A stretch of DNA of 64,000 nucleotides from Caldilinea sp. CFX5 (GCA_021405325.1 QWII01000011.1:1-64000); one strand, 5' to 3'. Counted from the first letter of the stretch, positions 1 through 9,281 are shown. Notes: generated by a model from the letters alone, not told the origin. A program made the numbers and translations.

Positions 1-1212
1 GTGCTAGTCCGCTTCCGTAACGAACTGAACGAATCGACCAGCGTCCACTGGCATGGGATGCACCTGCCGGCCAACATGGACGGTGGCCCGCACCAACCGG
101 TAGGCCCCGGCCAGGAGTGGCAACCCTATTGGTCGATCAAGCAGCCGGCCGCCACCCTGTGGTATCACCCCCATCCGCATGGGGAGACGGAGCAACAGGT
201 TTATCGCGGATTGGCGGGAATGTTTATCATTGATGATGAGATCAGCGATAGACTGAGCCTGCCAAGCGACTATGGCGTCAATGACATTCCCGTCATTGTG
301 CAGGACAAAGTATTCAATCGGGCCGGTGAGCTACGCCAAGGAGAACGGGCGGAAGTGGGGCTGCTCGGTGATACGATCTTGGTCAACGGCGCCTATGCGC
401 CTTACTTCACGGTGACAACGACACAGGTGCGGTTGCGGCTGCTCAATGGCTCCACGGCGCGCATCTATAATTTTGGCTTTGCTGATGACCGGGAATTCCA
501 CCTCATCGCTACCGATGGCGGCTTGCTGAGCGCACCACACCGCACTCGTCGCATTCAACTTTCACCGGGCGAGCGGGCGGAAATCGTGGTTGCACTGGAG
601 CCAAACACAGCGGCGACCCTACACGCTTATCCACCTGACCTCGGTGCAGTACTGGCCTTGGCGGGGGCTTATGGTAGCCAGGATGAATTTGATATTCTTC
701 GGTTACAGGCTGCTGCTCAATTGCAACCGCTGCCCGATCTACCGGCGAGCCTGGCGGTAATCGAAAGGCTTCATGAAAGCGATGCTGTGCAGACAAGAAC
801 CTTCCGGTTGGATGGGCGGCAGATCAATGACCGGCGGATGGATATGCACCGCATCGATGAGGTGGTCACAGTGGGTAACACAGAGATCTGGGATGTCTTT
901 AACCAGAATCTCTACCCGCATAACTTCCATATCCATGATGTGCAATGCCAGATCCTTGACATTGACGGTCAGCAACCACCGCCTGAATTGGCGGGGTGGA
1001 AGGATACGGTCTATCTACGGCCGCGAACGCACTATCGCCTGATCATGCGCTTTGCCGACTATACCGATGTCACGACGCCCTATATGTATCATTGTCACCT
1101 GCTCTGGCATGAGGACAACGGCATGATGGGCCAGTTTGTCGTGGTGCAACCGGGGGAGGAGGGGAGTGTCGGGTGGGTTGGGGGGAGCCACGAATTCGGC
1201 CACCCCAACTAG
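1..1212 (+). CDS. Multicopper oxidase, 5' end outside the window
   Basis: Oxidises a substrate or metal ion and passes electrons through a type 1 copper to a trinuclear copper centre that reduces oxygen to water. All four copper motifs are visible in 403 residues: HWHGMH (about 17-22), WYHPHPHG (54-61), HPHNFHIH (about 308-315) and YHCHLLWHEDNGMMG near the C-terminus. Four motifs mean a complete oxidase, not a nitrite-reductase-type protein. The first motif normally lies 60-100 residues into the protein, so the signal peptide and first cupredoxin strands are cut off by the window edge; the GTG at base 1 is not the real start. The CueO/FtsP/bilirubin-oxidase type is likely; the substrate cannot be read. 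The last 20 residues are Gly-rich and may be low-complexity tail. Confidence 0.92.
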   Translation: MLVRFRNELNESTSVHWHGMHLPANMDGGPHQPVGPGQEWQPYWSIKQPAATLWYHPHPHGETEQQVYRGLAGMFIIDDEISDRLSLPSDYGVNDIPVIVQDKVFNRAGELRQGERAEVGLLGDTILVNGAYAPYFTVTTTQVRLRLLNGSTARIYNFGFADDREFHLIATDGGLLSAPHRTRRIQLSPGERAEIVVALEPNTAATLHAYPPDLGAVLALAGAYGSQDEFDILRLQAAAQLQPLPDLPASLAVIERLHESDAVQTRTFRLDGRQINDRRMDMHRIDEVVTVGNTEIWDVFNQNLYPHNFHIHDVQCQILDIDGQQPPPELAGWKDTVYLRPRTHYRLIMRFADYTDVTTPYMYHCHLLWHEDNGMMGQFVVVQPGEEGSVGWVGGSHEFGHPN

Positions 1213-1223
1213 AACGTATTCGA

Positions 1224-1311
1224 GTAAAACGTGCCCCCAACATCCGAACGGCAAGCGTTAGCGCCCCGCTGTCAGATCGCTAACGCTTGCCGTTCGGGTA
1301 AAACGCGCCCC
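1224..1311. repeat. Intergenic palindrome flanked by short direct repeats
   Basis: Perfect 20-bp arms at 1244-1263 and 1278-1297 surround a 14-nt loop. Outside the arms lie near-identical direct repeats, GTAAAACGTGCCCC at 1224-1237 and GTAAAACGCGCCCC at 1298-1311 (one mismatch). There is no T-run, so this is not a standard terminator. It lies just after the oxidase gene. Confidence 0.85.
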
Positions 1312-1345
1312 ACCTTGAAATACACCCCAAACAATGATTTGATAG

Positions 1346-1374
1346 TTGACAAAAGAGAACAAAAGTTCTATAAT
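1346..1374 (+). promoter_or_regulatory. Consensus sigma-70 promoter for the first DinB gene
   Basis: TTGACA at 1346-1351 and TATAAT at 1369-1374 are both perfect consensus with a 17-bp spacer. The predicted transcript start near 1381 gives a leader of about 43 nt before the ATG at 1424. Confidence 0.85.
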
Positions 1375-1423
1375 TGACAAGCTTTGGGGAATCCGTAATA
1401 CAGAACTGTATGAAGGAGAACGC

Positions 1424-1897
1424 ATGTCAACATCAATCCAAGCACAGCATTTTACGAATGCGCTCTACACCCTGCTCGATGAAACCTTTGACAATGTGCA
1501 GGGCATTTACCTCGACAAAGGCACCTCCCTTTTTGAAACCCTGGCGACCATTTCCGCGGCCGAGGCGTCGATCCCGGTTGGCGGCAAATGCGCGACCTTG
1601 GCGGCGCAAGTCAAACATGTCGCTTTTTATCTGGATGTATTGGAAAAAGCGGTACGTACCCAACACTTTGAACGGCAAGATTGGGGCAAAATTTGGCGCG
1701 AGACCAAAGATGTCACACCCGATGAATGGGAAGCGATCAAGGCATCCTTGCGTGAAAGTTACAATCGCATCAAGACGCTGATCGGCGATACGACCGAGTG
1801 GCCGAGTGATCGCGAGATCGGCGGCGCCATTGCCACCATTGTTCATACGGCCTATCATCTAGGCGAGATCCGCCAGGCATTGTGTACGTTGCGCTAG
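1424..1897 (+). CDS. DinB-like four-helix protein
   Basis: A 157-residue protein of the DinB/YfiT-like putative metalloenzyme superfamily, which includes bacillithiol- and mycothiol-dependent transferases. The C-terminal VHTAYHLGEIRQAL carries the H-x(3)-H metal-binding signature of the family, and a further His sits in the central helix (AAQVKHVAFYL). The ATG at 1424 is chosen because it follows GGAG at the right spacing and lies 43 nt after a consensus promoter; a longer reading would start inside that promoter. The substrate is unknown. A second DinB-like gene follows at 2047. Confidence 0.8.
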   Translation: MSTSIQAQHFTNALYTLLDETFDNVQGIYLDKGTSLFETLATISAAEASIPVGGKCATLAAQVKHVAFYLDVLEKAVRTQHFERQDWGKIWRETKDVTPDEWEAIKASLRESYNRIKTLIGDTTEWPSDREIGGAIATIVHTAYHLGEIRQALCTLR

Positions 1898-2046
1898 GGA
1901 TTGTATAGCCCCAAATGGATACAATCACGCATGTCCACCATGCCAATCTGTTCGTAAGAATGAAAAATAGCGCAAGAAGTATGCAGCCGTTTGGAAAGTC
2001 AAACGCCCAATGAGATAGCATGTAGGGAGAGAGCTTGTAGGTGAAC

Positions 2047-2577
2047 ATGGAAACACAACCCGAACCGACGCTGGTCGAATTTGTTCGCTATAACCAGTGG
2101 GCCAACCGGCAGCTACTGACTGTCTGCATGAACATCAATGAAAATCTACTCACAGCCGTCATCGCCGGCGCCCATGGCTCGGTTCTTGAAACTTTTGGTC
2201 ATATCTTGCGTGCAGAAACCGGCTTTCTGAAGCGGATTTACGGAACTTGTCCACAGCCGGCATTTCAATGGGAAGAAGGCCCCAGTCTGACACAGATGGC
2301 AACCTACGCTGCCCAAGTGAGCGAGGCGTTTCTGGATACGATCCAGCGCGTGCTGCCTACCCAGAACGTACACGAAGAGGGCAACGGCATGACCTTCGAC
2401 TATCAAGCACGGCTGCTCTTTATGTCCCTGGTCTACCACGGCATCGCGCACCGCACCGACATTACAACGTTTCTCAATGGCCAAGGGGTAGCGTTGCCTG
2501 AGCTGGATGTATGGGGGTATCAGTGGGCGCACCCCGACCGCTTTCAAGCGATATTGCGGAAGGTGGCTGACGATTGA
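2047..2577 (+). CDS. DinB family protein
   Basis: A 176-residue DinB/YfiT-like four-helix protein. It shows the family opening (FVRYNQWANRQLL), a central GHILRAE helix with a candidate metal His, and a C-terminal LVYHGIAHRTDITTFL helix with the second His pair. AGGTG at 2038-2042 supports the ATG at 2047 over the GTG at 2041. Sequence similarity to the DinB protein at 1424 is low, so this is not a recent duplicate. Family members are thiol-dependent transferases or metal-dependent hydrolases; the specific function is not readable. Confidence 0.8.
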   Translation: METQPEPTLVEFVRYNQWANRQLLTVCMNINENLLTAVIAGAHGSVLETFGHILRAETGFLKRIYGTCPQPAFQWEEGPSLTQMATYAAQVSEAFLDTIQRVLPTQNVHEEGNGMTFDYQARLLFMSLVYHGIAHRTDITTFLNGQGVALPELDVWGYQWAHPDRFQAILRKVADD

Positions 2578-2712
2578 CTCATACGCCCATTGTCCGTCCA
2601 TCAAGTAGTAACTATTTTCAGCCATTTTCGTCATCAACCCTTGCCGTCTGTTTCAAGGCATAAACGACAAGCGGTCGCACATCCCCCCAATAGCGTTGGA
2701 AGGAGGAGGCAG

Positions 2713-3315
2713 ATGACGCTTCGTGTTGTTGGCGCCGGTCTACCACGGACCGGCACAGCCTCGCTCACAATGGCCCTTGAACAGCTACTTGGTGGCCGTA
2801 CCTATCACATGCGTGTAATCCCTGGTCATCCTTTTGACCTGGGTCATGGCTGGCAGCAGGCATTGGCGCATGATACAGCCGACTGGGAGGAACTGTTTGT
2901 GGGATTTGGCGCGGCGGTGGACTGGCCGGCGTCGCTGTTTTGGCGCGAGTTGAGCGCGTACTACCCTGATGCGCTGGTGTTGTTATCAATGCGCGATAGC
3001 GCTGAAACGTGGTATCAAAGTGTCAACGCCACCATCCTCCCCGTTGCCCGGATGGCGCTTGCACCGGACTGGGGCGGTGGCCGGGGCTTGCCGGATCTCT
3101 TTGCGCGCTTTACTGGAACGACACAGTGGGATGACCCGGCGCGCTTGATGGCTGCTTATGAACGGCATAATCAGGCCGTGTGCGAGACCATTCCGCCCAA
3201 TCGGCTCCTCGCGTGGCGGGCCACCGAGGGCTGGGAACCGCTTTGTCGCGCCCTCGGCGGCGCAGTGCCGGATCAACCTTTCCCGTGGACGAACCGACGG
3301 GAAGATTGGGGATAG
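2713..3315 (+). CDS. Sulfotransferase family protein (short bacterial type)
   Basis: About 200 residues starting MTLRVVGAGLPRTGTASLTM. The LPRTGTASL loop matches the 5'-phosphosulfate-binding loop of PAPS-dependent sulfotransferases, and LVLLSMRDSAETWYQS matches the strand and helix that contact the 3'-phosphate. The C-terminal PFPWTNRREDWG resembles the closing motif of the short Sulfotransfer_4-type family. The ATG at 2713 follows a strong AGGAGGAGG, which decides it over any upstream start. The acceptor is unknown, and many members of this short family have no proven activity. Confidence 0.8.
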   Translation: MTLRVVGAGLPRTGTASLTMALEQLLGGRTYHMRVIPGHPFDLGHGWQQALAHDTADWEELFVGFGAAVDWPASLFWRELSAYYPDALVLLSMRDSAETWYQSVNATILPVARMALAPDWGGGRGLPDLFARFTGTTQWDDPARLMAAYERHNQAVCETIPPNRLLAWRATEGWEPLCRALGGAVPDQPFPWTNRREDWG

Positions 3316-3406
3316 CGCCAAAACGGCAGGCAAGCTGGATAACCCGGCAAATCCCAATAATGAAGCCGTTTCAGGAAAGCTAAATTTGTTCAAAAGGAGC
3401 AGAAAG

Positions 3407-4183
3407 ATGACGACACGCACCACCAAACGCAGCGCCGGTGAACCGACCTGGGTGGATCTGGCGACAACGGATTTGGCCGTTGCCAAGAATTTTTATCAAC
3501 AGGTCTTTGGCTGGGACTTTGTTGACACTGGTCCCGACTTTGGTCACTATCACTTTGCCCAGTCCCAGGGGCGCAACGCCGCCGGCATTGGGCTGATCTG
3601 GCCGCCCGATTCGCCGCAACCTTCCGCCTGGACGATCTACTTTGCCAGTGACGACATTGCCGCCACTTGCGCGCAGGTCAAAGATCTGGGTGGGCAAGTG
3701 ATGGTTGAGCCAATGACGATTGGTGATTCGGGGTCGATGGCGATCTGTGTTGACCCGACCGGAGCAGCCTTTGGGCTGTGGCAAGCGCTGAACCACATCG
3801 GTTCCGGTGTGGAGGATGAACATGGCGCCACCACCTGGTTTGAGGTCAACACGCGTGATGCCGCCGCGGCGGCTGCTTTTTATGGCAAGCTCTTCCAGCT
3901 TTCGGCGCAGAAAACCGAGTTTGCCGGCACCGACTATTACTTCTTACAATGGGGTGACAAGATGTTGGCCGGCATTCTGCAAATGGATGCCAACTGGGAA
4001 GGCATTCCACCCCACTGGATGGGCTATTTTCACGTCGATAACACGGACGCCGCTATTGAACGCGCCGTGGCCGCCGGCGGGAAGTTGCATGTCCCGGCTT
4101 TCGATATGCAATACGGTCGTATGGCAGTGATCGGTGATCCGGCCGGCGCAGTCTTTAGCATTGTTCAGCCGCCGGCAGCGTGA
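3407..4183 (+). CDS. VOC family protein with two glyoxalase-like domains
   Basis: A 258-residue protein with two vicinal-oxygen-chelate modules. Domain 1 (about 12-125) opens PTWVDLATTDLAVAKNFYQQ and closes DPTGAAFGLWQ; domain 2 (about 135-258) opens TTWFEVNTRDAAAAAAFYGK and closes DPAGAVFSIVQPP. This layout matches the Cfp30B-like group. The canonical Glu metal ligands are not obvious, so binding rather than catalysis is possible. The start follows AAAAGGAGC. The gene at 7658 is a clear paralogue with the same architecture and nearly the same C-terminus. Confidence 0.85.
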   Translation: MTTRTTKRSAGEPTWVDLATTDLAVAKNFYQQVFGWDFVDTGPDFGHYHFAQSQGRNAAGIGLIWPPDSPQPSAWTIYFASDDIAATCAQVKDLGGQVMVEPMTIGDSGSMAICVDPTGAAFGLWQALNHIGSGVEDEHGATTWFEVNTRDAAAAAAFYGKLFQLSAQKTEFAGTDYYFLQWGDKMLAGILQMDANWEGIPPHWMGYFHVDNTDAAIERAVAAGGKLHVPAFDMQYGRMAVIGDPAGAVFSIVQPPAA

Positions 4184-4195
4184 CTAGGAGGCGCG

Positions 4196-4579
4196 ATGAA
4201 CGCATTTAAACCTGACCATTACAGCACCGTCTCGCCCTACTTGATTGTCGCTGGGGCGAGTCAAACCATTGCTTTTCTGACAACCGTTTTTGATGCGGTG
4301 GAAATTCGGCGCTTTGCCGATACAGACGGAAAAATCATGCACGCTGAGGTGCGCCTTGATGATACGGTAATCATGCTGGCCGATGGCGCTGAGGGCTGGC
4401 CGCCGATGCCGTCGTATGTGCATATTTATGTCGCTGATGTGGATGCCACCTATCAACGGGCATTGGCTGCCGGTGCGACAACGGTGCAAGCACCGGTGAA
4501 AAAGGAGGATGCCGACAAGCGGGGTGGGATCAAAGATGCGGGCGGTACAACCTGGTGGATCGCTACGAAAGTGGAGTAA
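4196..4579 (+). CDS. PhnB-like VOC protein
   Basis: A 127-residue single-module VOC protein beginning 12 bp after the previous stop, with GGAGG upstream, so probably co-transcribed with it. YSTVSPYLIVAGASQTIAFL and the closing GGTTWWIATKVE are typical of the PhnB/glyoxalase-bleomycin group. MHAEVRLDDTVIMLAD carries a possible His/Glu ligand pair. No substrate can be assigned. Confidence 0.85.
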   Translation: MNAFKPDHYSTVSPYLIVAGASQTIAFLTTVFDAVEIRRFADTDGKIMHAEVRLDDTVIMLADGAEGWPPMPSYVHIYVADVDATYQRALAAGATTVQAPVKKEDADKRGGIKDAGGTTWWIATKVE

Positions 4580-4679
4580 ATCATGTCAATGAAGGCGAAA
4601 TCAGCAGCCCAGCTTCCATCATCCATTTGGTCTGCCAGGATGATGGAAGCTGGTAATGGCTGCGATCAACCCGTTGCGC

Positions 4680-5585
4680 TTATCGGCGGTCCATCAACAG
4701 CACCACCATCGCCACGATCAACAATCCGCCGCCGATGAGCGCTTGCGGACTCAGCGGTTCCGCCAGGAGCGTCACAGCGATGATGGTAGAGGTCAACGGT
4801 TCCAGCAAGGTGGCAATGCTGGCGGCAGCAGCGCTGGTGGTGCGCATGCCGGTGTAGAAGAGGCCATAACCGACAGCGGTGGGCAGGAGGCCGAGATAGC
4901 TCAAGCGCAGCCAGCCCTGGAGCGGATAGGTCAACACCAACCCTGATGCCAGGGCAATCACCAGCAGCACCAGGGCGCCAAAGGTGAAGCCGACGGCGGA
5001 TGTTTGTAAGGGGTGTACCCGTCCACCGCTGCCAAGCTTGCGCCCGACCAGCGTGTTGATGGCATAGAGCAACCCGGCCAGCAGCGCCAACGCCACGCCA
5101 CCCAGCACATTGCTCTGTTGACTCGATGGCTCAACATTGACCAGCAGAATGGTGCCGGCAATGGCGCAGGCCAGGGCAATCAGGGTGATCGTCGTTGGTC
5201 GTTCACGGGTGATGAAAGCCGACATGACCGCCACCAGCACCGGCGCACTACAGAGCGCCAGCACCGTGGCAATCGAGACGCCAATCTTGGGGAGACTGGC
5301 ATAGAACGCAACCTGATAGAGCGCCACCAAGGCGCCGGCCCCCAACATATAGGGCAGGTCGTGCCGGTGAATGGCCCAAGCTTTTTGGCCCAGGGTGAAT
5401 TGGCAAAGCAGCAATAGCGCCGGCGCCGAGAGCGCCATACGCAGAAAGGCAATCGAAAAAGCATTCGTCTCGGCCAGATGATAGACCGAAGCGGCGACGG
5501 GATTGCCGGTGCCCCAGAGAACCGAGGCCAGCATGACCATAAACAGCCCGGTGCGCGCTGTATGGCGGTAGGGTGATTGTTGCAT
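4680..5585 (-). CDS. EamA/DMT-family transporter
   Basis: A 301-residue membrane protein with two EamA repeats and about ten hydrophobic segments. The first repeat opens LFMVMLASVLWGTGNPVAAS; the second starts near residue 158 (GGVALALLAGLLYAINTLVG). It ends VAMVVLLMDRR, a normal DMT terminus. The family exports amino acids, metabolites or drugs across the inner membrane; the substrate is unknown. GGAAGG lies just upstream of the ATG. It is the only minus-strand gene in the 1-13 kb run. Confidence 0.88.
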   Translation of the reverse strand: MQQSPYRHTARTGLFMVMLASVLWGTGNPVAASVYHLAETNAFSIAFLRMALSAPALLLLCQFTLGQKAWAIHRHDLPYMLGAGALVALYQVAFYASLPKIGVSIATVLALCSAPVLVAVMSAFITRERPTTITLIALACAIAGTILLVNVEPSSQQSNVLGGVALALLAGLLYAINTLVGRKLGSGGRVHPLQTSAVGFTFGALVLLVIALASGLVLTYPLQGWLRLSYLGLLPTAVGYGLFYTGMRTTSAAAASIATLLEPLTSTIIAVTLLAEPLSPQALIGGGLLIVAMVVLLMDRR

Positions 5586-5931
5586 TAGAAAAGCCTTCCT
5601 AAAGAAAATCGACTGCCGATTCAGCAGCCGTGGTTGATTCGTTGATATGGTTGGCGCACAAGCGCGCAGGAAGGCGGCACAAGACTCTGTGTCTAGCGTA
5701 GAAATCGGCTATCGAAGAAACGTGCCCGCCACTTTAGGCGACCGGTGGTGGCAGGATGTAGAGGTGACTTTGCGACATAAGCAACCATCAATGGCTGGCT
5801 ACTGGTAAGCAAGGGCAAACCCGTAGCAATGTTTGGTAAAAACGCACCTGTCAGCAGCGAAAGATTGCCTTCGTCCCGGCCAGGTACGGCGGCAAGTGTA
5901 GCACAAAGTAATGAAAGGAGCAAGCGATACC
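5586..5931. other. Divergent intergenic region
   Basis: Spacer between the divergently transcribed EamA and VOC genes. No gene, clear promoter pair, terminator or repeat stands out. Confidence 0.5.
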
Positions 5932-6375
5932 ATGCCGAGTGAAGCCAATCAGACGCCCAACGTCCAACAGGCTGTACCGTTTTTTGCCGTGTCGAATATG
6001 GCAAACGCCATTCGTTATTATATCGATGGTCTCGGCTTTACCATGACCCAACAATGGATCGACCAGGGCAAGCTCCGCTGGTGTTGGCTGCAACTGGGTG
6101 GCGCTGCGTTGATGTTGCAGGAGTATCAGAGCGAAGGACAGGGTGCGTGGCGGCCAAGCGGCAAAGTGGGCGAAGGGGTAACCATCTACTTCATCTGCGC
6201 CGATGCTTTGGCAATTTACCGCGAAGTGACGGCGCGTGGCATTCAGGCAACCGAACCCTTTGTCGGCAATGGCATGTGGGTCACTTCCCTGGTTGATCCT
6301 GACGGCTATCGCCTTGATTTTGAAAGCGCTACCGCTGTACCGGAAGGCACGCGACTATCAGCAATCGATTTGTAG
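5932..6375 (+). CDS. VOC family protein (bleomycin-resistance fold)
   Basis: A 147-residue single VOC module. AVPFFAVSNMANAIRYYIDG is the first beta-alpha unit, and SLVDPDGYRLDFES closes the second, with a Glu at the usual metal-ligand position. RWCWLQLGGAALMLQEYQ is the central strand pair with another Glu. The ATG at 5932 follows AAAGGAG. The fold serves dioxygenases, glyoxalases and antibiotic-binding proteins; nothing here separates them. Confidence 0.85.
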   Translation: MPSEANQTPNVQQAVPFFAVSNMANAIRYYIDGLGFTMTQQWIDQGKLRWCWLQLGGAALMLQEYQSEGQGAWRPSGKVGEGVTIYFICADALAIYREVTARGIQATEPFVGNGMWVTSLVDPDGYRLDFESATAVPEGTRLSAIDL

Positions 6376-6413
6376 GGGCGTACCCTTGCGGTCGCCCCCC
6401 GTTCCGCAACGGG
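6375..6413. repeat. Two abutting GC-rich hairpins
   Basis: GGGGCG (6375-6380) pairs with CGCCCC (6393-6398), and CCCGTT (6398-6403) pairs with AACGGG (6408-6413). They start within the stop codon of the VOC gene. No T-run follows, so any terminator role is uncertain. Confidence 0.6.
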
Positions 6414-6451
6414 CAGGACGGAAAAGAGTGTAAAACAAAGAGGAGGCAGCA

Positions 6452-7567
6452 ATGAGTGGTGTACGTGTTTTGGTTGGCACCAAAAAAGGGGCGTTTATTC
6501 TCACGTCCGACGAAAAGCGCAAGGATTGGCAGGTGAGCGGGCCGCACTTTGCCGGTTGGGAGATCTACCACATGAAGGGATCGACCCTCAACCCCAACCG
6601 CCTCTACGCCTCGCAATCGACCGGCTGGTTCGGGCAACTGATCCAGCGCTCGGATGATGGCGGGCAAAGCTGGGAGCCAATGAGCAATGAATTCGCCTAC
6701 GACGGCACTCCCGGCACCCACCAGTGGTTTGACGGCACCCAACATCCGTGGGAGTTCAAGCGGGTCTGGCTGCTTGAACCTTCAGTGCATGAAGCCGACA
6801 CCGTTTATGCCGGCGTCGAGGATGCCGCCATGTTCCGCTCGCGCGATGGCGGCAAGAGTTGGCAGGAATTGCCCGGCCTGCGCAACGCCAAAGGGCATCT
6901 CTGGCAACCAGGGGCCGGCGGCATGTGTCTGCATACCATTATCCAAGACCCCGGCAACGCTAAGCGCCTCTTTATCGCCATCTCCGCCGCCGGCGCCTTC
7001 CGTACCGATGATGGCGGCGAAAGCTGGCAGCCGATCAACAAGGGGCTGATCTCCCCCTATGAATTGCCCGATTCCACGGCGGAAGTTGGTCATTGCGTTC
7101 ACAATCTCGCCATGCACCCGTCGCGCCCCGATGTGCTCTTTATGCAAAAACATTGGGATGTCATGCGCACGGACAACGCCGGTGAGCTATGGCACGAGAT
7201 CAGCGGCAATTTGCCCAGTGATTTCGGCTTCCCCATTGCCGTCCACGCCCATGAGCCGAATACGGTCTATGTCATCCCGATCAAGAGCGATTCCGAACAT
7301 TACCCGCCGGAAGGCAAACTCCGCGTCTACCGCAGTCGCACCGGCGGCAACGAGTGGGAAGCGCTCACCAACGGCTTACCCCAAAGTGACTGCTATGTGA
7401 ATGTGTTGCGCACCGCGTTGGCCGTGGACACGCTCCCCTCCTGCGGCCTCTACTTCGGCACCACCGGCGGCCAGGTCTATGCCTCGGCTGATGCGGGGGA
7501 CACCTGGGCGCCGATTGTGCGCGATCTGCCGTCGGTTTTGTCAGTTGAAGTTCAGGTGTTACCATAG
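6452..7567 (+). CDS. Asp-box (BNR) beta-propeller protein
   Basis: A 371-residue protein with at least six Asp-box motifs of the S/T-x-D-x-G-x-x-W type: [45 protein letters not shown] and ASADAGDTW. Such repeats form sialidase/VPS10-like propellers. There is no signal peptide, so it is probably cytoplasmic. The sialidase Arg triad is not evident, so calling it a glycosidase would be unsafe. GGAGG precedes the ATG. By recollection, this propeller type is often found beside a ThiS/MoaD-like gene; one lies 5 kb downstream on the same strand. Confidence 0.82.
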   Translation: MSGVRVLVGTKKGAFILTSDEKRKDWQVSGPHFAGWEIYHMKGSTLNPNRLYASQSTGWFGQLIQRSDDGGQSWEPMSNEFAYDGTPGTHQWFDGTQHPWEFKRVWLLEPSVHEADTVYAGVEDAAMFRSRDGGKSWQELPGLRNAKGHLWQPGAGGMCLHTIIQDPGNAKRLFIAISAAGAFRTDDGGESWQPINKGLISPYELPDSTAEVGHCVHNLAMHPSRPDVLFMQKHWDVMRTDNAGELWHEISGNLPSDFGFPIAVHAHEPNTVYVIPIKSDSEHYPPEGKLRVYRSRTGGNEWEALTNGLPQSDCYVNVLRTALAVDTLPSCGLYFGTTGGQVYASADAGDTWAPIVRDLPSVLSVEVQVLP

Positions 7568-7579
7568 CTGATTCGTAAT

Positions 7580-7636
7580 TCGTGCTACGTGATTCGTGGC
7601 CTGAGCTTGTCGAAGGCCACGAATCACGTAGCACGA
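7580..7636. repeat. Perfect palindrome with TGAGCTTGTCGAA loop
   Basis: Perfect 22-bp arms at 7580-7601 and 7615-7636 enclose the 13-nt loop TGAGCTTGTCGAA, closed by GGCC/GGCC. The same loop and closing pairs occur at 24805-24853, and a variant at 17523-17579, although the outer arms are unrelated. Confidence 0.92.
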
Positions 7637-7657
7637 CAATAAAGAAAAGGGGCAAGC

Positions 7658-8431
7658 ATGACTACCTACTTACAAGCAAAAACAGCCGGTACGCCAACTT
7701 GGACGGACCTGACTTCACCAGATGCAGAGGCGGCGCGCAACTTCTATCAAGCCGTCTTTGGCTGGCAATATGACGTTGGCGGCCCTGAATTTGGCGGCTA
7801 TACCACGGCGCGTCTGGGGGAGCGGTCAACGGTTGGCTTTGTGGGCAATCAACCCGACATGCCGCCGATGCCTGCGGCCTGGGGCTTATATTTTGCCACG
7901 GACAATATCGACGCCGATGTGGCGCGGGCCGAAGCGTTGGGCGGCAAGGTGCTCTACCCGGCGATGGCAGTCGGCCCTTTTGGCTGCATGGCAACGCTGG
8001 AAGACCCCACCGGTGCGCAGTTCAGCCTGTGGCAGGCCGGTCAACATGTGGGCTGGCAAGTGACCAATGAACCTGGTTCAACCGCCTGGCATGAGTTATA
8101 CACGCCCGATGCCAAAGGGGCGCGGGATTTTTACGCCGCGCTGCTGGGCGCAACTGCCGATCCGATGCCGGGTGGTCTGGAATATTATGTCCTCAAGCAT
8201 GGGGCTGATATGTTGGCCGGCATTATGCAGATCGACCCGGTCTGGGGTAAGATGGCGGCGCAATGGGTCAACTACTTCGCTGTCGCCAATGCCGATGAGA
8301 CGGCAGCAACGGTGGCGGCGCATGGCGGCAAGGTGATGGGACCAATCGATGATTCCCCCTTTGGTCGTATCGCCGCGCTGATGGATCCCTTTGGCGCCAT
8401 TTTCAAGGTTGTTCAGCCGCCGGCGCCTTAA
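7658..8431 (+). CDS. VOC family protein with two glyoxalase-like domains
   Basis: A 257-residue protein, paralogue of the gene at 3407. Domain 1 (about 10-122) opens PTWTDLTSPDAEAARNFYQA; domain 2 (about 133-257) opens TAWHELYTPDAKGARDFYAA and ends FGAIFKVVQPPAP. GYTTARLGERSTVGFVG and DMLAGIMQIDPVW parallel the same positions in the paralogue, indicating duplication of a two-domain gene. AAAGGGGC supports the ATG. The function is not known. Confidence 0.85.
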   Translation: MTTYLQAKTAGTPTWTDLTSPDAEAARNFYQAVFGWQYDVGGPEFGGYTTARLGERSTVGFVGNQPDMPPMPAAWGLYFATDNIDADVARAEALGGKVLYPAMAVGPFGCMATLEDPTGAQFSLWQAGQHVGWQVTNEPGSTAWHELYTPDAKGARDFYAALLGATADPMPGGLEYYVLKHGADMLAGIMQIDPVWGKMAAQWVNYFAVANADETAATVAAHGGKVMGPIDDSPFGRIAALMDPFGAIFKVVQPPAP

Positions 8432-8452
8432 TCGTCTGACCGCTTAATTTTT

Positions 8453-8485
8453 AGAGACTAGGGTTCTGCTAAAACCCTGGTCTCT
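8453..8485. repeat. Palindrome of the ACCAGGGTT family
   Basis: AGAGACTAGGGTT (8453-8465) faces AACCCTGGTCTCT (8473-8485) with one mismatch and a 7-nt loop. The related hairpin at 14734-14766 has the same core. Confidence 0.8.
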
Positions 8486-8521
8486 TCAGCAAAAGAGTCG
8501 TGCTTCAAGAGGAGGGCCAAC

Positions 8522-9235
8522 ATGCCAGTCACCGCCGAAGAAATTCTCGCAGAAATCAAGCCACTGGGCAGCGACAGTTACAAACGGGTGATCTTCAACC
8601 ATGGTGTCAAAGAACCATGTTATGGCGTGAAGATTAGCGATCTCCAGAAGATTGTCAAGCGCATCAAGAAGGATTACCAACTGGCGCTCGATCTCTATGA
8701 CACCGATGTTTATGATGCCATGTACCTGGCCGGCTTGATCGCCGATGACGCCCGCATGACCAAGGCGAATTTGCAGCACTGGGTGGACAAAGCCTATTGT
8801 CAAGGACTCAGCAGTGCGACCGTACCCTGGGTTGCCGCAGGTAGCGCGCACGGCTGGGAGTTGGGGCTGGCGTGGCTCGATGCAGAAAGACCACTGACGG
8901 CGGTGGCCGGGTGGGCGACGTTGGGTAGCCTAGTGTCGATCAAGAACGACGCACACCTGGATCTAGCGGCATTGCAACAGCTTTTACAACGTGTCGAAGA
9001 GACGATCCATCAAGCGCCCGATCTGGTGCGCTATCAAATGAATTCATTTGTCATTGCGCTGGGCAGTTACGTGCAACCCCTGAGTGCCGCTGCCATCCAA
9101 ACCGCCGAGCAGATTGGCCCCGTCACGGCGGATCTGGGTAACAATTCCTGCCAAGTGCCCTTCGCCCCGGACTATATCCGTAAGGTGGAGAGTCGTGGCA
9201 GTATCGGCAAAAAGCGCAAGACAGCGAAATGTTGA
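8522..9235 (+). CDS. AlkD-like DNA alkylation repair protein
   Basis: A 237-residue protein of the DNA alkylation repair (AlkD-like, HEAT-repeat) family, whose characterised members excise N3- and N7-alkylated purines without base flipping. Recognisable blocks are VKEPCYGVKISDLQKIVKRI (about 31-50), DVYDAMYLAGLIADDARMTK, TVPWVAAGSAHGWELGLAWL and the C-terminal CQVPFAPDYIRKVESRG with a basic tail (KKRKTAK). The tail is characteristic of one bacterial subgroup and may bind DNA. Substrate range cannot be stated. A GAGGAGGG ribosome site precedes the ATG. Confidence 0.85.
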   Translation: MPVTAEEILAEIKPLGSDSYKRVIFNHGVKEPCYGVKISDLQKIVKRIKKDYQLALDLYDTDVYDAMYLAGLIADDARMTKANLQHWVDKAYCQGLSSATVPWVAAGSAHGWELGLAWLDAERPLTAVAGWATLGSLVSIKNDAHLDLAALQQLLQRVEETIHQAPDLVRYQMNSFVIALGSYVQPLSAAAIQTAEQIGPVTADLGNNSCQVPFAPDYIRKVESRGSIGKKRKTAKC

Positions 9236-9281
9236 TCCTTGACGACACATAAACAGCGAAAGTTTGGCTGGTTCTGTGTTC

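Noticed and set aside
1346..1423. Longer start for the first DinB gene (TTG at 1346)
   Set aside because: It lies within a perfect promoter and would be untranscribed.
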